Position numbers and translations under genes: made by a program
Assembly (NCBI RefSeq): GCF_910594005.1
Contig: NC_057817.1
Coordinates: 29,799,001-29,863,000 of the forward strand
Direction: 5' to 3'
From: Cervus elaphus
Lineage: Eukaryota > Chordata > Mammalia > Artiodactyla > Cervidae
DNA length: 64,000 bases
Shown here: positions 11,131 through 21,400 of the stretch, one piece after another
How positions within the stretch are numbered: the first letter of the stretch is position 1
Layout of the letters: each line of letters opens with the position of its first letter
Notes under the pieces: model-generated
The model's database searches: none
What the model saw: only the letters and a program-made list of their open reading frames with translations
What the model was told of the DNA's origin: nothing

Positions 11131-12341
11131 GCTGACCCTGTCTCCCTCTGTGTCTCCACAGGCAAGGTGACCATTCTGGCTGCGTGCGTGAGTGTGCCAG
11201 CCTGGGTGAGGAGGCAGAGACAGGTGAGGGGCTTTGGAAACTGGGAATGCTAGTGGTGGGGACTGGAGGAGGGCTGGGCTGGGCGAGGCAGCCTCTGTGC
11301 CCCACGGGAGGGAGGAAGGAGCGTTCAGATGCCTGGTAGGTGAGCTGCTGCGGGCTCCTCTTCCTTGGTCCAAAAGCGCTAAGCCCTTTTTGTGGGAGCT
11401 TCATTGGGTCAGGGAGGCAAGTAGTTGGTAGTAGACTGGGGACTCCTACTCTTTTGCATCAGGAAGGGTTTCTCATCTACTGGGAATTTCGACAGTATTT
11501 GTGCAGAGGAAGGAAAGGAGTACTTTCCTCTAGCTGAAAAATTGAAACTCAAATGGAAGATGAAGACTAGTCAAGGAAAGCCAGTCATTATGGCAACAGT
11601 TTGGAGTAGGGTGGGATCAGGGATCACATAATGTGATACAGGTCAGAAACCTGGCTCAGTTATATTCAGGCAATGACAGAGTAGTCTGTTTAGCCATCAG
11701 TCGGGCTCTTCCACACCAGGTATCACATCGGGTATCTAGTCAGTGAAATGAGGACAGTGTCCCTGCCCTCGCAGAGTTGACAGTCTGGGGGGACACTTAC
11801 AGAGCTGAGTAAGAGGAGTACCTAACTCAGTCTTGGAGTGGGAGCCCTGGAAAATGAGTAGGAAGGAGCTGGAAAAGTGGAAGGGGGATGGGTATCAAGA
11901 GACCGCTGCAGAGGGCCCAGCCTGCACAGAGGCTGGTCCGCTGGGGCCTTGCCAGAAGCAGGGAGGCTTGGAGGCCTGCAGGCCACCTCCCACTCTGCCA
12001 GGAAGATACAGAGTGTCAGTTTGAGACCAACCTCAGCGGAGCATTCAGGTTTCTTGGCTCCTGGCCAGTGTCTGTGTACAATCTCTAAGAGGGCAAGGGC
12101 AGTCATAAGAGTTTATAAAAACAGTGGTCTCTGTTCTTGAGATGGAAGAGCTTGTCTCTGTGTCTGTCCCATGAGCAGGAATCTGAGCCTGACCTCGAGT
12201 TGTTACAGTGTCCAAGGCACAGGGGTCACACGGATACCAACTCCGGGAATACTGACAAGTTCTGTCTCTGTCCTCCTCCTCCTCCGCTCACCTCCCTGTG
12301 CCCGGGAGTAGCCTGCCGGGGCTTCTCTCACTTATCCCCAG
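11131..12341. other. Noncoding sequence upstream of the first NCKAP5L coding exon
   Basis: Mostly unique sequence ending in the acceptor tract of the first coding exon. An acceptor-like tctccacag at 11153-11161 could mark an untranslated exon, but nothing confirms it. Confidence 0.4.
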
Positions 12342-12470
12342 GGCCTGATGTCGGAGGCCATGGACCAGTCGGCCGGGAGCCCTGGAAACCTGAACCCAGG
12401 AGAAGGTGGTGATGGCAGCACGGAGCCGGGCACCTGCCAGGAACTCCTGCACCGGCTGCGGGAGCTGGAG
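12342..12470 (+). CDS. NCKAP5L: NCKAP5L first coding exon (residues 1-41)
   Basis: The acceptor is a pyrimidine-rich tract ending in cccag at 12341. Six untranslated bases precede ATG at 12348, which is chosen because the peptide begins MSEAMDQ as in mammalian orthologues. The donor is GAG|gtgggg at 12471. The exon ends with the start of the coiled coil (CQELLHRLRELE). Coding starts at 12348; the bases before it are 5' UTR. Confidence 0.94.
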
Positions 12471-15400
12471 GTGGGGCACGGGGCGGGCCGGCCAGAGCCC
12501 TGCGGGCTTGGGTGGGTTTGGAGGTGCGGGGCAACCCTCCTCTCAGCCTGCTTTTCCAGGCTGGAGCAGAGCTGAATGTTTCTTTAGCAGAGCCCCTCTG
12601 AGACGCCACTTCCTTACTCTTAGCTCTCCAGCCTTCCTGCCAGCTCAGGACAAGGGGAGTGCACAAGACTGGGGCTGTACTAACCCCAGATAGCTCCCTT
12701 TACCCCACTTTCATGCCCCGGCTGTAGGAAAGGGTTGGCCACAGAGGCCACAGAAGGAAGAGTCTCAGGCATTGAGGGACAAGGGCACGGATCCGTGAAC
12801 TAGGCTTCTTACCACGTTCCTAAGACCCTGCCCTCCTCCCTCCAGCCTCCTCTGCCTTCTCCCCAGGGAAATAAGGGTAACTTTTAGCACCTCCCACCTT
12901 GATCCTCCTGGCCACTGTATCTCCCCAGCCCCTCCAGCCTCATGGACTGAAGTGGGGGTACAAAGGACCAGCCATCTCAGCTCTGCCTCCTGGATACCCT
13001 GGGTCTCAAAGGCCTCGCCCCTGACAGAATCACCCCAGAGCCAAGAACTGGGGCAGGGAGAGAGCTACTGGACTCTTTGCCTCTCCTTCCCCTGCCCTGG
13101 GGAAGAATGATCGCTTAGCCTCCCATTTACTCTCCTCCTCCCTGCAGGCAGAGAACTCAGCACTCGCCCAAGCCAACGAAAATCAGCGGGAGACCTACGA
13201 GCGCTGTCTGGACGAGGTGGGTGGACTGATACCACGTGTGGGGAGCATAGCTTGTCAGCTCCACACAGAGACTCAGTCAGCTGACAGCTTTTCCTCAGCT
13301 CTGCCTTTCTCTCCCCAGGTTGCCAACCACGTGGTGCAGGCACTGCTAAACCAAAAGGTAAAAGGCCACAGGAGACATTCATACCCCCTGACCTGAGCCC
13401 AGATGCCCTGGGAGGAGGCCCTGGGGACAGCAGGGGAGGTCCTTCCTGGGGACCCCTGAGTCTGCTTAGCTAGGGGATCAAGGAAGGTGGAAATGGCCTC
13501 TTGGCTCTCCAACAGAGTCCCCTTTCTCTATCTTGGGCAGTCCATACTGTTTGACCTGGAACCAGGGCCACGCTAGGTAAGGCCAGGTCTCCAAGCGATA
13601 GTAACTTTGATTTGGGCTTGAATCCTTCCATTATCCAGGCCCCAGCTAGTTTCTCCAGATCACTCTAGCCCTGATAGCAATGTTGATGTTGTGAGCATAA
13701 GGTGACATCTAAATATTGCCTCAAGTACTGTGGGTAATTTCTTGACATGTGGGCTACTCTGACCCCCAAGTCTTCCTCTGCCTTACATGAACCCTTCTTT
13801 GATGTGTGGTTTCTAAGAGGCAGAGGATTGGCTCCAGAGATGAGAAAGCTGCCAAAGGGAATGGAATTACTTCCGACCAGGAGTGGTAAACTTTAGAAAA
13901 TTTACCATCCCCAGAAGATGCGAGAGCCATGAATATAGGCAGGCTCAACTCCTTCATAGGAGGTTGCAAGAGAAGCGCATGCCCAGCAGGAGTGCCTACT
14001 GCTCTGATGAAGCGACTGTGCTCACGCCACTCTCCCTCTCCCCACCGCCTTGCCTTCTTCTGCCTCCTGGGGGCGGCAGGACCTGCGAGAGGAGTGCATC
14101 AAGCTGAAGAAGAGGGTGTTTGACCTGGAACGGCAGAACCAGATGCTGAGCGCCCTGTTTCAGCAGAAGCTCCAGCTGACAGCAGGCTCCCTCCCTCAGG
14201 TGGGCACACGCAATTCCCCCTCCTTCCTCACATCTCAGCCTCCTAACTCCCAACTCAGCCCTGTCGTCATCATCACCCCCTCTTCTCCCAAACACCTACA
14301 GAAGCAGGTTGTCAGCCATTGGCCTGCATTCTGCATGCTGTGGCCTTCCAGGGCAGGCCCACCTGCCCTGATAGATCTGCGCCTTAGGTGAAGGGAAACT
14401 TCCTAAGACTCCTCAAGCTTTGCTGTCCCCCACCTCCCAGGTGCTGCCCACCCAGCCAGTTGGTGTCCCTTCTTGTTGACAGAGAGAGTCCTGGCTTCCT
14501 CCACCCTGAGTAGAGAGATGGGTGGATGCTGAAAATGCAGTCATTTCAAGCTAGCTCCCACGAGGCCCTTTTGGCCACTGCCTTTCCTCTTCTTGGCCAG
14601 GGGCAGGGGTGGGGCCGGGTGTAAGGCACCCAGGGCTTGGTGTCATGGAGAGGTTAGGGAAGGCCCTTCACCCGGATGACTCTGCGCATGCCCGGCTGCA
14701 TCTGCCCACCCGCTGACCCCATCTTGGCCACAGACACTCATCCCTGCTTTCAGCCCTGACACCTGCCCTATCCCGGGAGAAGCAGGAGGCTAGTGGTAGT
14801 GAACCCTGGGCTCAGTTAACATGTAACATGGGGTCCACTCTGTCTGGAAGCCCCGATGTGGTGTGCCTGTGGGGAATCAGGAGCAACTCCACGTACCCGA
14901 GGTGCACAGTGGGTTCTGAGGTCAGCCAGCACACCCCCAGCCCACCCTGACTTGACAGGAAGAGAAACACCTTGTGTATGTTTGTGTCTAAATTTATATG
15001 TCTGGGATACAAACCAGGCAGCCCTTGGCCCCCCAGACCCTGAGCAGGATGCCCTCAGCTCCCTGGGAAGCCTGACCCCTGGCAGATTCATCCCCAGGCC
15101 GGTGCAGACATGGGTAACTGGGCCGCAGTGACTCTGCCACTTCCTGTCTCCTACCCTGGCCCTGTCATGGGCTGACCTGGAGGCCAGACCACACCGGCCA
15201 AGTTCACCCTGTCCACACTCTTCTCAGTGACTGATGATAACAGAGGCGTAGATCATCCTGAAATCGTTTGTTTTTAGTAAATGAATTCTGGGATTCGAGT
15301 TGGAGATTTTTTAATGAATTTTGGGGTTTGGGACCATAGATTTATCTTCCCCAGAAGTAACATGACATAATGGAAAGAGCACGAACCTTGGCCTCAGATA

Positions 15401-18400
15401 AACTTGGGTTGGGTCCCTAACTTAGCTAATTCTTAACTGTGTGACCTTGGGTAGATTATTTAACCATACAAATCACAGGTTTTTTTCCTTTATAAATGGG
15501 GATAAAAATACCTATATTGCAGGCTGTCATGAGGGTGAAATGAGATAATATCTAGTGCTTGACCTGTAGTAGTCAATGATTAGCAGCTAGTTACCATTAT
15601 TTATGTTAGTTCCAAATTGTGCTTTGCTAGGATGGAAGCTCCATTGAACGAATGCTAGTTAAGCTCTTACTGTAAGCAGTGCCTTTGCCAACACACACGG
15701 AATTGGAGAGAGCTGGGGCTTCTGGACACTAAGGCAGGGCTGCAGAGGGGGACAGTGCTGACCAAAAGCCCGGGGAGGGGGCGAGGCCATCAGAGACAGG
15801 CTAAAGAGAGTGCCCTGAGGAGGTGACTGTGCCCTGATAATGGGAGATGTTTACTTTTTTACTCTAGTTTTGTTTTATTCTTATTTTTATTTTTTGACTG
15901 CACCATGGTGCTTGTGGGATTTTAGTTCCCTGACCAGGGATTGAACCCACACCCTCAGCAGTGAAAGCAGAGTCCTAACCATGGACCACCAGGGAATTCC
16001 TGATGGACAGGAGATTTTAAAGGGTACAGAAGGGGTCTGGGAGAAGGGGTGCCCTGTGGGAGGAACAGAGCAGGGGATCCTAGGGAGCAGAGAGCTGTTC
16101 AGCCGGACTTGAGCAAAGGTTGTGTAAAGAGGGAGTGAGACAAAGCTGGGGACGGTGTCAGGGAAGAACCGGTAGATCTGGCTATAATGCCGACCGAAGA
16201 GTTCAGACATGTCAGTGGAGGCAGTGGGCTGGCAGAGGAGGCTGTGAGCACAGAGATGCTTTAGACAAAAGAGAGACTGGAAAGCCGCGCAGTCAGGTGA
16301 GTGAGACTGAAATGCTGAGCAGCTTTCAGGCCAGAGATGTGAGGATGGCACCCCAAAGGAGCTGCTGCAGATGGCTTGGCTGGAGGGGAGGCAGAGACAC
16401 CACAGAGACAGGACTTAGCTGTGGCGTGCAAGAGGCGGGGGAGAGCTGAAGCCGACTTGTGTCTCATCAAGGTGCCTAAGAGAAGAGGAATGAGAGAGAA
16501 GGGATCTGTGATTAAATACAGCTTTGGTAATCCTCCAAGCGGAGGCCATTCAGGGGAGATGGAAGTAGTAACTGCCACCATCTCTATTCCAGGACCCAGT
16601 AAACAACGCCGCTTCCATTAGTCTCAGCCATTCCTCTGGAGGCTGGGTCACAGGTGGTCAGAACAGAAACGGGCCTCGAGGCTCACCCTCTCTGTACTCA
16701 GGGAAGGGGCTCCACAGAAAAGCAGAGGATCAGGACTTCCCTGGTGGCCCAGTGGCTAAGACTTCATGCTCTAAATGCAGGGGTCCTGAGTTCGATCCCT
16801 GGTCAGGGAACTAGATCCCACATGCTGCAACTAAAGATCCTGCATGCCACAATGAAAATCAAAGATCCTGCCTGCTGCTGCTAAAACCCAGCGCAGCCAA
16901 ATAAATAAAATAAATATTTTGAAAAAAAAAGAAAGAAAGAAAAGCAGAGGATCCTGGAGGCTCAGCGGACAGCCGGGTTAGGCCTGCCACTGCCCTGCGG
17001 CCCCCGGAGCACTCCTCTTTCTCCAGAGCCCCTTGCCCGGTCCCACCTCCCCGCCCCACCACCTGAGCTTGCATTTCTTCAGTCTGCCTGTGCTGGGGTC
17101 TCCCAAGGTACCTCTGACCCAAGTGGTGAAAGCCACACCTTGGACCAGGAGACGTCACTGAAGGAGCAGGGAAGGATGTTCCCCTGCCCCTGGATGGGAA
17201 GCCTCAGCTCCCTGAGGGCATAGGGCCCTGGGCTGACAGCACCTGTGCTAACCTCGCCTCTCCCCTGTAGATCCCACTTGCCCCACTCCAGCTGCCTTCA
17301 GAGCCACCGGCCTCGCCCTCCCTGAGCTCCGCCGAGGGACCAGCCACCTCGCTGCCTCTGGGGCGCTGCGCTGGGCAGAGAGAGGTAGGAGGGCTGGGCT
17401 CCATGGTCTGTGGCTCCGCTGGCAGTGGGCTCGTCAGCTGGTGCTCCACGACTGTCTCCTAACAAGTCTCAGGGGAAGGACTGCCTCCGGGCACACAGAT
17501 TCTCATCCAGGCTGGGTGTGAGCCCTCAGCTGTCAGCCTCGTACCAAGAAAAACAGATCCCCACCCCTAACCGCTGGCCTTGTGAGTAAGTGTTAGCACT
17601 GCAGGCAGACTCAACAGTTAACACTTCTGAGCTCTTAGACTGTGTGCCAGGCATGGTGCCGGACACCTGGATCTCATTTATCTTTTTCCTTCTTGGTCAT
17701 TTTTGGCATACATTTATAATCCTACACATATGTATTTATCCAAGTCCAATTCACTCATTCTTTTGTTTACCTGGTTTCATTCATCTTATTTTATGAGATT
17801 TAAACACAATCACCATCTCTTATTTTACAGATGATACAGTGAAGCTTAGAGATTAAATGACTTGCTGAAAGTCTTATAACTAGTTAAGCAATAGACCTGG
17901 GTCTTGAACCCGCACAGTCTGACTCAGGAGCCCAGGTAGTTAACCACTATACCAGACTGGACCAGGCCTGAGAAGGGGCCAGGGAGAAGCAGGAAAAGGC
18001 TCACAGTAGAGTCGTTCCCTGTCTGCTTCTCCACGGGGATCAGCTCAGCAGGACAGCTGTCTGACCTGAGAAGGCCTGGGCTTGCCTGTAGCGACTGACT
18101 GAGGACTTGGCCACATCATATCCCCTTCTTGAGTCTGTGTTCTTTCCAAAACCTGAAAAAATGGATGGATGTCCTTCCCCTGGGGCAAATAGAGATACCA
18201 GCCTTCCTGACACATAGTGGTAGGAAGTAGCACTGGGATAACCAGGAAGGGAGGTAGGTACCCCCCTAAGTGTGCCAGGAAGGACAGCTGGGATAACCAG
18301 GACTCAAACTCTTGAGGAAACTTTCCAGCACATTCCAGAAGCCATCAGTTCCTTTTGGGGACGCAGGCAAACCAGGCCAGCTCTGTTCCTGACATACTCG

Positions 18401-21400
18401 GTTATGCCAGCTCAGGTCCCAGGCCTGCACAGGGTTTCCTCCTCATGCCATTTCTCCCCCAAGGTGTGCTGGGAGCAGCAACTGCGGTCAGGAGGCCCAG
18501 GACCCCCAGCCGCACCACCCCCAGCGCTGGATGCCCTCTCCCCATTCCTTCGAAAGAAAGCGCAGATCCTGGAGGTGCTGAGAGCCCTGGAAGAGACGGA
18601 CCCCTTGCTTCTGTGCTCACCTGCTACCCCTTGGCAGCCTCCAGGCGAGGGTCCTGGCTCCCCGGAGCCCATCAATGGCGAGCTGTGTGGCCCGCCTCAG
18701 CCTGAACCCTCTCCCTGGGCCCCCTACCTGCTACTAGGTCCTGGTAGCCTGGGAGGCCTGCTGCACTGGGAGCGCCTCTTAGGGGGCCCAGGGGAGGAGG
18801 AGGGTGCTGGGCGGCCCTGGGGCCCTGGTAGGGGCTCCCCACAGGCCCAGGGCACTGGTTCTGGGCTGCCCTGTGTGCCAGGCAGTAGCTCTTCCTCCTC
18901 TTCTGATGAGGCCGGTGACCCCAATGAGGCCCCCAGCCCGGACACCCTGCTGGGGGCCCTGGCCCGCAAGCAGTTGAACCTGGGCCAGCTCCTTGAAGAT
19001 ACAGAGTCTTACCTACAGGCCTTTTTGGCTGGGGCTGCTTGCCCTCTCAGCGGGGACCACCCGGGTCCCAGGCAGCCATCCTCCCCAGACCAGGGGCCCC
19101 CACAACTGTCCAAGTCCAAAGGCCTCCCCAAGTCAGCTTGGGTTGGGGGTACCCCAGAGGCCCACAGGCCGGGCTTTGGTGCTACCTCAGAGGGCCAGGG
19201 GTCCCTCCCCTTCCTCAGCATGTTCATGGGTGCAGGGGATACCCCCCTGGGCTCACGGCCTGGCCACCCCCACTCTTCATCTCAGGTGAAAAGCAAGCTC
19301 CAAATTGGCCCCCCTTCTCCTGGGGAAGCCCAAGGACCCCTTCTGCCCTCTCCAGCCAGAGGTCTCAAGTTTCTAAAGCTGCCTCCAGCCTCAGAGAAGG
19401 TCCCCAGCCCAGGAGGCCCCCAGCTCAGCCCCCAGCTCCCCCGGAATTCCCGAATACCCTGTCGGAACAGTGGCTCAGACGGCAGCCCCTCCCCACTGCT
19501 GGCCCGCAGGGGTCTGGGCGGAGGAGAGCTGTCCCCAGAGGGGGCACAGGGCCTGCCCACCAGCCCTTCACCCTGTTCCACGACCCCTGACTCTGCACAG
19601 CTCAGACCTCCCCAGCCAGCCTCGTCCGCTACGCTTTCCCCAGGACCCACGGTGTCTCCCTGCTACGAGAACATTCTGGACCTTTCCCGGAACACCTTTA
19701 GGGGGCCTTCCCCAGAGCCACCTCCATCTCCTCTGCAGGTGCCCACCTACCCACAACTAACTCTGGAGGTGCCACGGGTCCCTGAGGTCCTCAGAAGCCC
19801 TGGCATCCCCTCCAGCCCTTGCCACCCAGAATCCTGCCCCTATGAGGGCACCCAGGAGAAGAGTTCGGACAAGGCAGGCTCCGAGTCTCCCCATCCTGGC
19901 CGCAGGGCCCCAGGCAGCTCGTCCAAAAAGCCCATCCAGGGGGCAGGACGGCGACCTGGGGATCCTGGCTACACGCCTCTGCGAGACAGACTGGCAGCCC
20001 TGGGGAAACTGAAGACTGGCCCCGAGGGGCCTCAGGGCCCAGAAAAGAATGGGGTGCCAGTCAGACCTGGCACTGAGAAGGCCCGGGGAGCAGGGAAGTC
20101 AGGGGAGAGCACTGGAGACACAGCAACCCCTGCTTCCAGGCCCCCTGAGCAGCCAGAAGCCAAGGGGGCCCTGCGGGGGGCAGTGGCCTTAGGCACAAGC
20201 AGCCTGAAGCAACAGGAATCTGGGCTCCTGGGGGACCCCGGGGCCCGAGTCTACTCTTCCCACTCCATGGGGGCCCGGGTGGACCTGGAGCCTGTCTCAC
20301 CAAGGAGCTGCCTCACCAAAGTGGAGCTAGCCAAGAGCCGGCTGGCAGGGGCCCTGTGCCCCCAGGTACCCCGCACCCCTGCCAAAGTGCCAACCTCAGC
20401 CCCCAGCCTTGGCAAGCCCAATAAGAGCCCCCACAGCAGCCCAACCAAGCTGCCTTCAAAGTCACCCACTAAGGTGGTGCCCCGACCTGTGGTCCCACCA
20501 GCCACCAAGGAGCCCCCCAAACCTGACAAGGGGAAGGGCCCACCCTGGGCAGACTGTGGCGGCACTGTGGCCCAGCCCATGTCCCCAGCACCTGGCCCTG
20601 CCGACCCAGGCCCAGGCCCTGAGGGGCGGGCCCCACACTCGGCCATTGAGGAGAAGGTGATGAAGGGCATCGAGGAGAATATGCTGCGGCTCCAGGGCCA
20701 GGAGCGGGCGCCCGGCACCGAGGCCAAGCATCGGAACACCAGCAGCATCGCCAGCTGGTTTGGCCTTAAGAAGAGCAAGCTGCCAGCATTAAACCGCCGC
20801 ACAGAGACCACCAAGGGCAAGGAAGGGGCCGGGGGCTCCCCGCTCCGGAAGGAGGTCAAGATGGAAGCCCGGAAGCTGGAGGCTGAGAGTCTCAACATCT
20901 CCAAGCTGATGGCTAAGGCGGAAGACCTGCGCCGGGCGCTGGAGGAGGAAAAGGCCTACCTGAGCAGCAGGGCCCGGCCTCGGCCCGGGGGCCCAGCACC
21001 AGGGACCAGTGCAGGCCTGGGCCAGGGGCAGGGCCAGCTGGTTGGCATGTACCAGGGTGCAGACACCTTCATGCAGCAGCTTCTCAACAGGTAAGAGCTG
21101 GGACTGGCTGACTGGGGCTCAGTAGTTGGGGGCACTTTGCCCTCCACAGGCATTCTGGGATTGGGGCTGCCTTTCCTGGGAACTGGGGCTTCCCAGAGGT
21201 CAAATGACATGGCACCAAATCTTCTGGGGGTTAATGGCCCAGCCCAGAGGAGGGGTCAGGACCTCAAACAATGAGCTAGGGATTTGTGCCCCAGCTCCCT
21301 TCTTCCCTGGCTGTCTGACATTTGGCTTGCTGAGACTCAGTTTCTCATTTGAAAAGAGTTACCAGTCAACGTTTCCCTGAATTGCCTCTAGCCAGGTGAG

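Larger units (their letters stand above)
12471..14079 (+). other. NCKAP5L: NCKAP5L introns between the coiled-coil exons
   Basis: Three short introns (677, 102 and 722 bp) containing no recognised repeat or RNA gene. Their compactness leaves the coiled-coil exons clustered in 1.9 kb. Confidence 0.7.
14200..17270 (+). other. NCKAP5L: NCKAP5L 3.1 kb intron
   Basis: Holds a MIR (15358-15612), a reversed CHR SINE (15893-16001) and a forward CHR SINE (16732-16938). 16005-16600 is purine-rich and resembles an old dispersed repeat that I cannot name. The rest is unique. Confidence 0.6.

Noticed and set aside
11153..11215. Possible untranslated NCKAP5L exon after tctccacag
   Set aside because: Only an acceptor-like string beside an L2 remnant; no supporting conservation or donor strength could be judged from the sequence.
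18272..18463. Upstream extension of the 940-codon open frame that covers the large NCKAP5L exon
   Set aside because: Homology to the family begins exactly at the acceptor tctcccccaag (18463), and the upstream 64 codons do not fit the preceding exon. They are intron.
20251..20904. 217-codon open frame on the minus strand
   Set aside because: Antisense of the GC-rich NCKAP5L exon; codon periodicity belongs to the + strand gene.
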